A stretch of 64,000 nt of DNA, taken from the NCBI GenBank assembly GCA_947462335.1, contig OX381721.1:2356001-2420000 (forward strand). Direction: 5' to 3'. Of this stretch, positions 32,895-44,672 are shown one piece after another. The notes under the pieces are model-generated. The model saw only the letters and a list, made by a program, of their open reading frames with translations, had not been told where the DNA came from and searched no databases. The stretch comes from Harmothoe impar. Its lineage: Eukaryota; Annelida; Polychaeta; Phyllodocida; Polynoidae. Position 1 is the first letter of the stretch; each line of letters opens with the position of its first letter. Both the position numbers and the translations under genes were made by a program.

Positions 32895-33138
32895 AGATGA
32901 CACCAATGCACCAATGCAGCCTGTGTGAGTTACTCGCTGGAGCTGCATTGGTGCATCATGCCGGCCTTATGAGGTTAAGACACTGCTGAAGGGTCGGCAT
33001 AATGCTTGAATGCAGCACTGGTGAATTACTCAACAAGGCTGCATTCATGCATCATGACGACCAAGGCATAATGCATTAATATATTAATAATATATAAGGA
33101 CAGCATAATATAATATTATGGCGTCCTTAAAGGGTTAA
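32895..33138. repeat. Nested-palindrome foldback element, both hairpins present
   Basis: First hairpin CACCAATGCAGCCTGTGTGA / GGAGCTGCATTGGTGCATCA. Linker GGTTAAGACACTGCTGAAGG. Second hairpin TGAATGCAGCACTGGTGAAT / CAAGGCTGCATTCATGCATC. Right end GCGTCCTTAAAGGGTTAA. An AT-rich TATTAATATAT tract has invaded near 33078-33118. Confidence 0.8.
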
Positions 33139-33650
33139 CCCCGTAAGTACAGCACAGTGCCTTAAGATGCATCTCCAGAGCTGCATTCATGAATCATGAG
33201 TCCATAAAGGGGCATCAAAGCACCATGCAGCATTTAAGCACTAAAGTGTTTAACTATTCATGAGGTGGCCGCGTGGTGGAAGAGACCGCTACTCTCCATC
33301 TGATAGGGGCACGGTGAATATCCCTGTATGGGCGGTCAGGGGGTCAGGGGGTAGAGTTATAGTTTGTATTGGACACAGGTGCTATTTGATCTCAATTCAC
33401 CTATACCCCTGGCCCTTATTCCAAACCGGTATCTATTTGAGACCATGATATAGTGCATTAATTTATGCTACGATCCCTGTTCTTCCATCGCTAATTTGAG
33501 ATTGGCTCTTATTTGAGCGCTTATACAGGCTGATACGGTAGCCCTCAGAAAGCCTGTAGGCTTATGAAGCGGCCGACACAGAGTATTGGGGCACAGACAC
33601 CGGGTCCCACCAGGTGTTGAGGAGGTCTACATACAGGTTTGTGTACACTG

Positions 33651-33914
33651 CACTCAAAAAATAAACTTGTCTCCAGACTCTTCAAAGTGACGGTCATAAA
33701 ATAAACGAGTCAAAAACTTGTCTAAGTGACAAGGAAGCGGGTCTTCGAGCTGGAGATAGCAGACCCACATGGTATGTGCCAGCCCAAAACCTGACATTTG
33801 CCAGCTCCAGATTCTATTTGTGGGATGGTAACCTGATAGGTTAGACAATTTTTGACTCGTTTATTTTATGACAGTCACTTAGACGAGTCTGGGGACGAGT
33901 TTACTTTTTTAGTG
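33651..33914. mobile_element. MITE with CACTCAAAAAATAAACTTG termini, copy 2
   Basis: CACTCAAAAAATAAACTTGT-CTCC at the left. The right end, reverse complemented, gives CACTAAAAAAGTAAACTCGT-CCCC. It shares its interior with 29488-29713 and is more complete. Confidence 0.85.
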
Positions 33915-33934
33915 TGTGCTCTAACTGTTCAGTG

Positions 33935-34075
33935 CTTTAACCCTTTAAGTGGAGCATAGTGCATTAGTGCATCATGCCATTGGTCAGCATGATGCATAAA
34001 TGCAGCTTGCCGGGGCTGCATTGGTGCATCATGACGACAAATGTCATCTTTTAACAACAGTCCTTAAAGGGTTTG
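33935..34075. repeat. Nested-palindrome foldback element
   Basis: TTTAACCCTTTAAGTGGAGC, GCATCATGCCATTGGTCAGC, GCTTGCCGGGGCTGCATTGG, TCATGACGACAAATGTCATC, TCCTTAAAGGG. Confidence 0.75.
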
Positions 34076-34834
34076 ATATGGTTACCATACTGCCACTTTT
34101 AAGTGCCGGGTTTTGAATAAGCGCTGGTCTTGTATATGCATGGGATATGGAGGTCTCGAAATATAGCTTTAGCCTATAGCATGATCTTGAATAATTGCAT
34201 GTCTGGCGCTATACATGCCTCAAAATCATTAAGTGCCGGGCCCTCATTCAAGGCAATACAGTAAGTCAGCTGTCTGCATTATGCATGAATAAAGCCCTAC
34301 AGTAGAGAGTCTACTTATTATAGGGCTGTATTCATGCATCAACCCCATAGAATTAGTCACCAATTCTTGCATTATGCCTACAAATGGGCATTGAGCACTA
34401 AAGCACCACGCTACACTTTAAACCTCATCAAAGGCTGCAGCCTTGGGGGGGGGGGGCACACAGTCGGGGGGGCACACAGTCCACAAACTCATAAAACCAT
34501 TCTTAATCTATAATTATTAATAATCCTACCTATCCCTTTGTCAGATGTTGCTCTGGAAACCTACTAAAATTGCTCACACAATAAGCCCGGAGTAACAGTA
34601 GTTGGTACACATCCCCAGAGCATTAAAGCACCATGCTGCAATTAAAAACTCATTAAACATCATAATATATAGTAGACTAAGAGTTTGCACATGCTTTCAA
34701 AAAGTCATAAATAAATTTCATAATTGGAGCAAGCTGCAATTATTGCTCAAACAATACACCCAGAGTATCAGTTTTACTGCAGCATTAAGCAACAGAGTAA
34801 CAATAGTACACATCTCCATTCTATATAGGTAGGT

Positions 34835-35008
34835 GACTCGCCAGGTCTGCATTCGAGCATCATGCCAACCCTATAGGTATCAGACATCCTTAACAGATTG
34901 GCATGATGCACCAATGCAATACCAGTGAGTTAATTGCCGGGGCAGCATTTGTGCATCATGACGACAAATGTCACCTTTTAGTGACAAGCGTCCTTAAAGG
35001 ATTTAACA
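34835..35008. repeat. Nested-palindrome foldback element
   Basis: GACTCGCCAGGTCTGCATTC, GGCATGATGCACCAATGCAA, GGGGCAGCATTTGTGCATCA, GACGACAAATGTCACCTTTT, GCGTCCTTAAAGGATTTAA. Confidence 0.7.
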
Positions 35009-35029
35009 CAACAAGCATCAATATGGTAG

Positions 35030-35190
35030 TAAGAAGCCCGCCTGGCGTCAGGAGTCAGACCAGGGGTAGGGGGAGGGGGGGGGCACTAACAGGATTACAC
35101 CTGTTGTCTGCTTGGTAACCAAACACCGAGACAAGCCGTGTTAGTAACACTCTCCTAGTTACGGGACGGGCACTGGTATAAGGACAACAC
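35030..35190 (+). repeat. Duplicated segment, second block, copy 2
   Basis: Collinear with 30585-30800 (see there), offset about 4.4 kb. Confidence 0.65.
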
Positions 35191-36255
35191 CCACAAGGAA
35201 CTCAGCTGCTGCATCATGCCCCCCCCTGGGAGTGTATCAGGTGGTGGGCCGGTGTGGGAGTGTATCAACCAGGATGATGCATCAATGCTGAGGTATTGCT
35301 GCGCGTTGCATTCATGCCTGGTGACCACAAGATGGCATGGTACACTAACACATGATGTTACCTTTACAGGTTTACAAGGATGTACCTACCCCAGTGCAGC
35401 TAGCCTGCAGGGATGTAAGCACAGACATGACATCTTATAGCACTGACTCACTACACACAACACTGCATGCAACATGGAGGTCACGAGGAAGCAATTATTA
35501 TTCCTCTATGTTTCTATATAGCATAATGCACAAAATTAGCCATCCACAAAATTTGTTGACCATAGTCTTAGCCCTAGTCTAATCAAACTATCCCTCACAC
35601 ACAATATTTCAGCCTCAATAAACGGGTTGACCATGAAAACCTCAAGAAAGTCACTTTTATCCACGGGTCCCATTTTGCCCTGTTTTGGGTCTAAAAACTA
35701 CCTTTGGCCATATCAGTTTTTGCATGCCTCAGAAACACCTGTGAATTTTTTCACAATTTTAGCCATTTTTGTTTCATCTGAAATATAACCCAATCAGCAG
35801 CCGGAACACCCTTCAATGCAGACCAGAATACCATACGACTCGGTAGATGGCGCCATTTACTTCCACCTGACCTGTAGAACCATGTGCTTTGTCTGTGGAC
35901 GAGGATTTATCTTGTACATGCCTCTGAAGACAGCTTTCTTCTTCTAACACACTGCAAAAAAAGGTGCTTAGGTTTCAAACATGTGTAGGTCTAGACATGT
36001 TTAAAGACATTTTACTAGTATAGGTTTGTGTCTTTGAATCCTTCTGTTTAGGAATTAAACACTTTTGTTCTAAACACCTGAACGCCACTCATTTTACCTG
36101 TATATATACTGAAAAAAAATATTTCCCCTCTTTCCTAGATGGTGCCATTGTGAATGTGTAATCCTTTCTCTTAGTCTTAAATCATCCCAGCCAGGACTGC
36201 CAATCTACAGATCTGTTAGCCCTCTAAGGCCAGCATACTGTAATTGTATCATCGA
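35190..36255. other. No gene recognised; remnant of a TAAACACT foldback element
   Basis: At 35949-36092 a degraded copy of the 657-bp foldback family appears: CACTGCAAAAAAAGGTGCTT at its left end and AATTAAACACTTTTGTTCTA-AACACCT within. The rest has no recognised content. Confidence 0.5.
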
Positions 36256-36258
36256 TTT

Positions 36259-36712
36259 TCACAACTAGGGCTTACAATAGCCACATATACACCCAATCAC
36301 AACTAGGGCTTAGAATAGCCACATACACCCCCATCACAACAAGGGCTTAGAATAGCCACACATACACCCAAATCAAAACACAAGGTTAGAATAGCCACAC
36401 ATACACCCCAATCACAACTATGGCTTAGAATAGCCACACATACACTCCAATCACAACAAGGGCTTAGAATAGCCATATATACACCCAATTACAACAAGGT
36501 CTTAGAGTAGCCACACATACACCCCAATCACAACTATGGCTTAGAATAGCCACACATACACTCCAATCACAACAAGGTCTTAGAATAGCCACATATACAC
36601 CCAATCAGAACTAGGGCTTGGAATAGCCACAAATACATCCGGCCAATCACAACTAGGACTTAGAATAGCCACAAATACACCCAATCACAACTAGGATTTA
36701 GAATAGCACCAC
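36259..36712. repeat. 38-bp minisatellite
   Basis: About 12 copies of CACAACTAGGGCTTAGAATA and GCCACATATACACCCAAT. Confidence 0.92.
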
Positions 36713-36714
36713 AG

Positions 36715-37290
36715 CTCTATCCCTTCCCCAATAAGGCCTTACAGTGATGCCCCATGCTGGGTTGGTACCCGGTCTGTGCGCTGTAAGCAGCTATACCTCA
36801 TGTCAGACTTCCTGCTGAGGACCCTCATTGCGAGGTCATTATCATCTCCATTTCTGGTATCAATTGAAACTTGAATATCACTTCCTGCAATCTGGTATAT
36901 TGCAAATTAACACCATGCCGCTACTTATACACTTCACCCCTTGAACCTGGCCCATTAAGCTCATCTTTTACAACCCTCAGTGGTCATTTTATGGTTCAGG
37001 CTGGCACCCCTACAGTGATGTGGGTGACCTCCTCCAGGGGTCTAATATCTGATGCCCTGTGCTCTCATTAAGAAACCCTTTTGTCGGCCTCACCAGCTAG
37101 TCTGACATGCGGTATATGAGGGGCTGGGGAGGGATTGGCAGCTGATTCACTCTCCCGACCATCCCCGCCTTACAATAGCAGCCCCAGATCTAGATACATG
37201 TCCATCCCTGCCCCAACAAGGGCCTATAATAACACCCCATGCCGGGTCTGAGCGCTGTCAGCAGCCCCATCTGGTGGGGGCCGCGAGCAG
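36715..37290. other. Short duplicated GC-moderate segments, no gene recognised
   Basis: 36715-36795 and 37195-37270 are related (CCCCA-CAAGG-CCT, CCCCATGC-GGGT, CTG-GCGCTGT-AGCAGC). One minus-strand segment at about 36810-36855 has splice-like edges, but its protein match to myosin is too weak to call. Confidence 0.4.
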
Positions 37291-37296
37291 CGCATA

Positions 37297-38432
37297 CACT
37301 CTCCTAGCAGTCACTCACACCTTGTCTCTGCCTCAACCTACAGACTATATACAGCTCATACACTCCCCTAGCAGTCACTCACCCCTTATCTCTGCCTCAA
37401 CCTACAGACTATATACAGCTCATACACTCTCCTAGCAGTCACTCACACCCTGTCACTGCCTCAACCTAAGTCTATATGCAGCTCATACACTCTCCTAGCA
37501 GTCACTCACACCCTGTCTCTGCCTCAACCTACAGACTATATACAGCTCATACACTCTCCTAGCAGCCACTCACACCTTGTCTCTGCCTCAACCTAATACC
37601 ATATACAGCTCATACACTCTCCTAGCAGCCACTCACACCTTGTCTCTGCCTCAACCTAATACCATATACAGCTCATACACTCTCCTAGCAGTCACTCACA
37701 CCTTGTCTCTGCCTCAACCTACAGACTATATACAGCTCATACACTCCCCTAGCAGTCACTCACCCCTTATCTCTGCCTCAACCTAAGTCTATATACAGCT
37801 CATACACTCTCCTAGCAGTCACTCACACCCTGTCACTGCCTCAACCTAATACCATATACAGCTCATACACTCTCCTAGCAGTCACTCACACCTTGTCTCT
37901 GCCTCAACCTACAGACTATATACAGCTCTCACACTCTCCTAGCAGTCACTCACACCTTGTCTCTGCCTCAACCTACAGACTATATACAGCTCATACACTC
38001 TCCTAGCAGCCACTCACACCTTGTCTCTGCCTCAACCTAATACCATATACAGCTCATACACTCTCCTAGCAGTCACTCACACCTTGTCTCTGCCTCAACC
38101 CACAGACTATATACAGCTCATACACTCTCCTAGCAGTCACTCACACCTTGTCTCTGCCTTAACCTACAGACTATATACAGCTAATACACTCTCCTAGCAG
38201 TCACTCACACCCTGTCTCTGCCTCAACCTACAGACTATATACAGCTCATACACTCTCCTAGCAGTCACTCACACCCTGTCTCTGCCTCAACCTACAGACT
38301 ATAAAAAGCTCATACACTCTCCTAGCAGTCACTCACACCCTGTCTCTGCCCCAACCTACAGACTATATACAGCTCATACACTCTCCTAGCAGTCACTCAC
38401 ACCTTGTCTCTGCCTAAACCCACAGACTATAG
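37297..38432. repeat. 64-bp minisatellite (about 18 copies)
   Basis: Unit AGCAGTCACTCACACCTTGT, CTCTGCCTCAACCTACAGAC, TATATACAGCTCATACACTC, TCCT, with AATACCATA or AGTCTATA variants. On the plus strand each unit contains a 3' splice-site-like CTCTGCCTCAACCTACAG. On the minus strand each contains a donor-like AAGGTGTGAGTG. The last unit passes into unique sequence at about 38426. Confidence 0.95.
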
Positions 38433-38514
38433 GGACTCTTTTGTGGAAGACGAGCAGAAAACATTACTATTTTCCTGCCCTCATATCCCTAAGTCACAAT
38501 GATCTGCTGTGTTT

Positions 38515-38935
38515 TGGCAGAGACTGGAGTAGTGTGGGTAGTAGAGAGTGAAAGCTGTGCTGGGAGAGTGCAGCAGCAGGTGCATTGTGGATAGTAGTGA
38601 GTGAAAGCTGTGCTAGGAGAGTGCAGCAGCAGCAGGTGCATTGTGGGTAGTAGTGAGTGAAAGCTGTGCTGGGAGAGTGCAGCAGCAGCAGTTGCATTGT
38701 GGGTAGTAGTGAGTGAAAGCTGTGCTAGGAGAGTGCAGCAGCAGCAGATGCATTGTGGGTAGTAGAGAGTGAAAGCTGTGCTAGGAGAGTGCAGCAGCAG
38801 CAGGTGCATTGTGGGTAGTAGTGAGTGGAGGCTGTGCTAGGAGAGTGCAGCAGCTGGAGGTGCATTGTGGGTAGTAGTGAGTGAAAGCTGTGCTGGGAGA
38901 GTGCAGCAGCTGGAGGTGCATTGTGGGTATTGGGG
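38515..38935. repeat. 56-bp minisatellite with CAG triplets
   Basis: About seven copies of GTGCATTGTGGGTAGTAGTG, AGTGAAAGCTGTGCTGGGAG, AGTGCAGCAGCAGCAG. The CAG run varies between units. Open frames on the minus strand are repeat by-products. Confidence 0.93.
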
Positions 38936-39054
38936 CAGTATTGATTCCGGGGGCTGCAGGTAGGGGGCGTGGTGCTCCTCGTGCCCCCTGGTGGAGGAGT
39001 ATGGGACTAAGATGGACTCCCGATTACCCGATCTACTCCCATTCCTGTCCGCAT

Positions 39055-39285
39055 CTCCCCACCCGCCCGCTCGCCTCCCCGCCCCACCCGCCCGCACCTC
39101 CCCGCCCCACACGCACCTCCCCGCCCCACCCGCACCTCCCCGCCCCACCCGCACCTCCCCGCCCCACCCGCACCTCCCCGCCCCACCCGCACCTCCCCGC
39201 CCCACCCCGCCCCACCCCGCCCCACCCGCACCTCCCCGCCCCACACGCACCTCCCCGCCCCATCTCACCCGCACGCCTCCAGCTA
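39055..39285. repeat. GC-rich ~15-bp minisatellite (CCCGCACCTCCCCGCC)
   Basis: About 13 tandem CCCCGCCCCACCCGCACCT units on the plus strand (G-rich on the minus strand). All long frames over it are low complexity. Confidence 0.92.
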
Positions 39286-39289
39286 ACTC

Positions 39290-40490
39290 TATTGCAGGTC
39301 CCAGACATGCTGCTGCCCCTCACACAGTAGTAACATGCTCAGCACCCTAACCCATCCCAGAGGCTACTTTCATGTTATTGGCACCATCTTCCCTACTGCC
39401 TCAACCCTCTCCTACAGAGCCATGTACTCAGACATATGATTATTACTCAGCATACAACTCAGACAGGTTGACATATACCAGTGCTGATATACCAACAACC
39501 TATCCCTGCTTATAAAAAATAGAAAGGCGGTTGTTGGAGATCAGAGTTTAGTGCCTGAGATGTATTTCTAGACCCTCCATCCCTGGTGCTTATACAAGAC
39601 CTGTGCTTATTTGAGACAGGACGCTTAACGATTTAAGGGCGCATGCCGCTAGAAGATTACATTTGTCGTCATTATGCACCAATGCCGCCCCGACCCCACA
39701 GAAAATTTCATATTGAATTCCATGACATTTGCATGACATTCCATAACTCAAGTCTCAATTTTCCATGACATTTAAAGGATTCTTATGGAGGTCAAGAGGG
39801 TTGGCCCCCGAGAAAATTTCTAAAATCTAGAAGGCAAAAGGTATAATCTAGGAGAATTTGTGATATTAATTCCACTATTTTCGTTTTCCATGACATTCCA
39901 TGACACATGGCAAATTTTTACTAAATTCCATGACATTCCATGACTCTATTACATGCCCTCCAACTGTGCATATATATATGCACTCCTTTTAAAAGTTATC
40001 TTCTACTTAGCGAGTTGTCATTACTTAACAACAGCGGTTTTGTGCTTGGCATGCATGAAATCTTTTACCACCTCCTTTTTAAGGATTTACATTTTTTATC
40101 CTTTAAAATCATTGTACAATAAAGGCGTTTTCAAGGAAAGCAGTTCACATTTTTTGGGTATTTCAAAGATATTCCCTGACAAAATATCATATTGGCTGAC
40201 ATTTTCAGAAAATCTCAACTTCCCTTAGATTTTGGCAAAATACCTGAAATTCCCCGACATTTCCCTGACCTGGAATGAAAGATATTTTTCCCTGACATTT
40301 ACCCTGAGAGTGGCAACCCTGTACAACCTGCAGCCAGTGGCATCTACCATGTTTCCTCTTCCAGTGTATTATAGTACCCCGCCTCATTGACCTTCACTAG
40401 CAGCCACGAACCCCGGCTGACGATCAGCCATGTGGGAGTTCTACTACTGCAGGCCACGTGGATCGACATCCCTGCATGTCATATTCTACA
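39290..40490. other. No gene recognised; short direct repeats
   Basis: TTCCATGACATT recurs several times at 39710-39940. A foldback fragment is at 39625-39690. A TTCCCTGACATT theme is at 40250-40300. No exons recognised. Confidence 0.45.
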
Positions 40491-40493
40491 TAA

Positions 40494-40814
40494 GGGAGTG
40501 GTCATTTTTTAACAACAGGGGGGGGTTGGTGGATTTGGGGGGGGGGGGACCAAAAAAATGTGGACCCCTTGCAGGGGGGGACCAAAAAAATTTGGACCCC
40601 TCTTGAGGGGGGGACCAAAAGAATTACACCCCTTATTAGCGGAAAAGCCCGCGCATTACCATAGCTCAAAGGGTTCAGCCGCGCTCAATTTCAACCTGCT
40701 GGAGGGGGGGACCAAAAAAATTTCGACCCCTCTCGCGGGGGGACCAAAAAAATGTCGACCCGCTCGCGCGGAAATCCACCGACCCACCCCTGTTGTTAAA
40801 AAATGACCACTCCC
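40494..40814. mobile_element. PIF/Harbinger-like MITE with TAA target duplication
   Basis: Termini GGGAGTGGTCATTTTTTAAC and GTTAAAAAATGACCACTCCC are perfect inverted repeats, flanked by TAA on both sides (40491-40493 and 40815-40817). The interior holds three GGGGGGACCAAAAAAAT-type blocks. It is the same family as 17664-18000. A 3-bp TAA duplication with GG...CC ends fits PIF/Harbinger. Confidence 0.85.
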
Positions 40815-41610
40815 TAAGGCCAACTCAGCAGCACCCTGCTGTGTGGGCTGCTACCTCCCCCTGCTGTGGTAGACGTACAGCATATCAAAGGCCTGTCCAT
40901 CTCAAACTCTGCCTATGTAGTGTGGGATGTTAAAGAACCATTGCCTCAGTAAAAGTGTAGGGGCGTGCTTTCTAACTTCAGTTATCGATAGATTCGATCA
41001 TCACCACCCTTGAAATGACCTCAGCTGTTAATTAGGGCATAAAGCAACCCAACAACCAACCAGCCAGCAGAAGGCCAAGAAAAGTTATTGTGTTCAGGTA
41101 GCACTGCCATAAATTAGGGTCAGTAGTTTATTAGGCTGACCTGTTGAAGGATTATGTAGCGTTCATGATATTATATGACTATGACATTTCAATGTTTTTT
41201 TGTCATTTGAAATAAAAAAGATCTGAATAGGGTAATATGGGAAGGCAGGCAAATATGTCTATAGCTTTCAATATGTGCTGCATGTCTGAAGCCATGGCCC
41301 ATCCGTCTACAATGCTGGCATGTAATCTGAGAGTTGGGTGTTCGAGGCTCAGCCAAACCAGCGTGGAACAATTTTATGGACATGATTCTAGACCTCAGAT
41401 ACATACATATCGAAACCTTGTCAGAAGATGAGTTTGCGGTGCCCGCCGGCCACATTAATGCTGTTATAATACATAGACAAAGGCCCGTGGCCAGAGGATA
41501 TTTTGGTATCGTTCCCCCCGAGGTGGGGCTGGGGCCTTACGGCTTCGTGGGATGCAGCCCCTGCCCCACCCAAATTTTACCAATAATGACAATACATTGG
41601 TAAAATGTCA

Positions 41611-41848
41611 TTACAAATTTTCACTGCATGAACATTGGCATTTAAGCAAACCTTTTTTTGCTTAAAGTCACTATTTAAGCAGCTTTAAGTTCACTAAATT
41701 CCATGTAAATATCCTGTTTAAGTCATAATGACATTTAAGCAGCTTTAAGGGGCACTTACTGGAATTGAATATGAAAAAGTGTGACTTTCAGCAGTCCGCT
41801 TACTGCTTAAATAACAAGATTCATGCAGTGAAATTTAGTTATTACAAA
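41611..41848. mobile_element. Short foldback element (CACTGCATGAA ends)
   Basis: AAATTTTCACTGCATGAACA at the left and TTCATGCAGTGAAATTTAG at the right. The interior has TTTAAGC repeats (TTTAAGCAGCTTTAAG twice). Confidence 0.75.
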
Positions 41849-41849
41849 T

Positions 41850-42360
41850 GATGAAAATCACATCACGTGGGAGAAAGTCTACCTGTCATAAAATAATCGT
41901 ATGTTGCAATGTTAGATCAAATATAGGTTGTGAAGGGTACGTTTTCTATAAACCTACATTGTAAAGAGCAGCAAAAACACATGGAATATGTCAGGTTTAA
42001 TCCATTATATATAAGATAGTAAAAAATAATCTTTTGAAGATGTAACTGCAGGCCATGACGTATAACTACCTCTGTATCATCGGAATGTGTACAGGCCCTA
42101 TAACACACAAATAAATGATAATATCTGTGGTCTACTTATGGTACCAATAGACCGGCTAGTCATCTCATGGACAGTCTACCCTATAAATGTATCCGTGGTC
42201 TATACTCATGGTACCAATAGACCAGCAAGTCACCTCATGGGCGGTCTACCCTATAAATGTACAGGTATAACAGCAAGGTGTAATGTAGGGTAGCATTAAG
42301 CATCCATAGTGCTGATACAGGGGCTGTCACAGCACCTGACAGCGTACAGCGGTGTGGTAT
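41850..42360. other. No gene recognised; ~72-bp tandem pair
   Basis: 42125-42262 holds two copies of TGGTCTAC-TATGGTACCAAT, AGACC-GC-AGTCA-CTCATGG and GTCTACCCTATAAATGTA. Confidence 0.7.
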
Positions 42361-42363
42361 GCG

Positions 42364-42547
42364 GCTAGCGGCGAGTAACTTGCCAGTGCTGCATTCAAGC
42401 ACCATGCCGACCCTACGGGGTTCAGAGATTCCCGAAGGGTCGGCATGATGCACCAGTGTAGCACTGGCAAGTCATTTGCCAGGGCTGCATTGATGCATCA
42501 TGAGGACAAATGTCACCGTTTAGTGACATCCGTCCTTAAAGGGTTTA
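42364..42547. repeat. Nested-palindrome foldback element, best double hairpin
   Basis: TAACTTGCCAGTGCTGCATT, CAAGCACCATGCCGACCCTA, linker CGGGGTTCAGAGATTCCCGA, AGGGTCGGCATGATGCACCA, CTGGCAAGTCATTTGCCAGG, GCTGCATTGATGCATCATGA, GTGACATCCGTCCTTAAAGG. The CCGACCCTAC / GAAGGGTCGGC pair shows that the middle is itself self-complementary. Confidence 0.85.
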
Positions 42548-42549
42548 AC

Positions 42550-43420
42550 CCAGTTGGGTCTGAAAGATGTTAGAATGCAGCCCTGCACAATGTTATAAAG
42601 TATTATATTCCATCACACAGGTTAGTTCATTATATTAGACCTGTGCACAGTGTTAGTGGTCACCGGGAGACCCGGTATTGTCAGCCGAGTATCAATCCAC
42701 ATTAAAACTAATATCAGAGACCTCAGCAAGTCTACAGAAGTGTGTCAATAAGATTCTTGTTTTATGAGAAGAGTGCACAGTGTGTTAGTATTTACCACAA
42801 GCCCGGTTATTGAGGATGTAAAATGGGTTTGGTGAGCCCCAATTTAATAGTGTAAACCCGTGGTTTAATGGAACCTACTGGTTTATGGTGGAACCTCAAT
42901 GAGTCGGCACGGCTGAATCCCTAATGTAAAAATCATACGTGGATATTTCTCATTTAAATTATTCACTGCCTGACGAAGGCGTTTAAATAACATCAAAACG
43001 TAGCCAACTCTACTCCAAATTCCCTCCACCACCTCGATGTATATAAACCCTCCAATAAAATTGTCAACAATTCAATTGGAAACTACTTGTCTGTTTTTTT
43101 GTGATATTCTTCTACAATATACATTATTTTTATTAAATAATATTGTACCCCAAAATGTTGTTTTATATTTTTTATTATGAACCTCATCTGGCGTATTTGT
43201 TGCACATATCCTTATAAGGGCATTCCCTCTTAGGCACAGTGCTTGAATTATGGCAAATACAGTAAATGTAAACGGGTTATTATGAATAAATCTTTTCTTA
43301 AATTTACCACACCCAATTTGATTCTTCTTGAGAAACTCTCAAAGAACTGCCTTAAAAACTAACACAGGCCACAACATTATTTATTCAAAAATAGTTAGCC
43401 TTAGCTTTTAAGAACACTAT
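42550..43420. other. No gene recognised
   Basis: AT-rich sequence. CCTGACGAAGGCGTTT... AAAACGTAGCCAACTCTA near 42970-43010 resembles the 3' tail of retroelements, but this is too weak to call. Confidence 0.35.
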
Positions 43421-43424
43421 AGTG

Positions 43425-43544
43425 CTAAAAGATGGGTTAGGAGCAAATCTTGGGTCGAATTTTATTTTTCAGTTTTTCAAGGTAGTTGTGTTCATAATAT
43501 CCCTGAAAATATTGACCCCAAATTAGCTCCTAGCCTATCTTTAA
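43425..43544. mobile_element. Short MITE, internally deleted copy of 30212-30542 family
   Basis: CTAAAAGATGGGTTAGGAGC at the left and TTGACCCCAAATTAGCTCCT plus AGCCTATCTTTAAA at the right, only ~120 bp. Confidence 0.75.
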
Positions 43545-43879
43545 ATGTGCAATGCCCTTGTCGACATAAATGCAGGGATGAGTTACTAGCCAGAGCTGCA
43601 TTCATGTATCATGACAATAGACGACTTCATGCATTAAAGCACTGCATGAATATTTGCATTTGATTTGATTAAATCTGATTAAAGGAAAACTTTAAGCATA
43701 TTTAATTCAAATAAATGCCACTTAAAGTCAATTAAATGCTGTTAAGGCCTTTTATGGACATTTCCATGACATTTCTGAACTTAAAGCCACTTAAAATGTT
43801 CGTTGAAGGCATCTTATATTTGGCTTAATGCAGACATGCATGCAGCTAGGCCTCACAGTGTTTGGGGTGGCAGACTTAC

Positions 43880-43942
43880 CTTCTCTATAAGATCACAGAT
43901 GACGGCGTTGTTGAAGTAATCTACATGGATCCACTCAATGCC
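43880..43942 (-). CDS. MYO1B: Class I myosin motor exon (GIEWIHVDYFNN)
   Basis: A 63-nt, phase 0-0 exon: GIEWIHVDYFNNAVICDLIE and K. Acceptor TTTCAG, donor GTAAGT. It matches the DIEWTHIDYFNNAIICDLIEN segment of MYO1B in the lower 50-kDa domain, after the relay helix. It is the most C-terminal exon I can recognise. The following motor exons (loop 2, converter), the IQ neck and the TH1 tail were not found between here and 15 kb. Confidence 0.95.
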
Positions 43943-44241
43943 CTGAAACAACCACATGTACATGTTTAGGATAAAAGATTTACTATGCTTAAGTGTAGGA
44001 AGCACCGTATACAATGCCCCTCCATTGAATACAATGTGGATGAATTAAAGGGATATCCCAGTGTCTATGCCAGTGACATATAGTGCTTCTTTCCTGAACT
44101 AATTTTTGACTGATGCTGCCACCTAGGACTATGTGGGTACTTATAGTGGGTACTTATAGTGGGTAGTTATGCAGTATGGTATATCAGATTTGGTTACCAG
44201 ACCTATAATCTTTTGCTTTTTGGTTACCACCTAAAGGACTC

Positions 44242-44316
44242 TTGGAATGGGTGGGATTTGATCCGGCAATCGTTGGATCTAAAGTCCAGTGCCCTATAAC
44301 CAGGTCTATCTTGGCA
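44242..44316 (-). pseudogene. tRNA-Leu-like relic or SINE head
   Basis: On the minus strand GGGCACTGGACTTTAGATCC forms a Leu-type anticodon arm (stem CTGGA/TCCAA). A B-box-like GGATCAAATCC and an A-box-like region (TAGACCTGGTTATAGG) are also present. The acceptor ends do not pair, so this is a degraded tRNA or tRNA-derived SINE in a myosin intron. Confidence 0.35.
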
Positions 44317-44567
44317 GGTGATGATTGAACCTCATAGTAGGTTAGTGTTATTCAGATAGAGATTAGCCAAAGAACTAGGACTTTCTTTTAAATTTCTTTT
44401 GCTAATTCTGCTGTGAATCTTACGTTTTCCTATGACTACTTATTTTTATTGTTTAGACATATTACAGATTATCTCATGTATATATCAGAGAAGATTGGTT
44501 AAGTTATTGTTGGTCAATTTCTCACAAAGTAGGATGATGTTGCGCCATTTGCTAATCAGACACTGAC

Positions 44568-44672
44568 CTCCTTTATGTACTCGTCCTGCTCTTCCTTCAG
44601 GGTGAGCTCTATGAAGATTTGTTGTAGTTTCTCGTTGCAGTAATTTATGATGAACTGCTCAAAGCTGTTGTG
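44568..44672 (-). CDS. MYO1B: Class I myosin relay-helix exon ([18 protein letters not shown])
   Basis: A 105-nt exon of 35 codons, phase 0-0: [20 protein letters not shown], then [15 protein letters not shown]. Acceptor CTGCAG, donor GTCAGT. The relay helix couples the nucleotide site to the lever arm. [20 protein letters not shown] is nearly invariant in MYO1B/MYO1A. The residue after the switch II exon is His where vertebrate MYO1B has Asp. Confidence 0.97.

Noticed and set aside
36810..36855. Minus-strand segment resembling a myosin loop (NDLAMRVLSRKSDM)
   Set aside because: The match to KNNDLLYRDLS is short, the acceptor is weak and phases cannot be tied to exon 43880-43942.
38940..39030. 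Minus-strand open segment (ESILVPYSSTRGHEEHHAPY...)
   Set aside because: Lies between two minisatellites, has no recognised similarity and no clear splice edges.
41189..41603. Overlapping frames on both strands
   Set aside because: No recognisable domain, frames in three phases of similar length, no splice context.
42960..43080. Possible retroelement 3' tail (CTGACGAAGGCGTTT...)
   Set aside because: Only a short motif, with no coding region or flanking repeat to confirm it.
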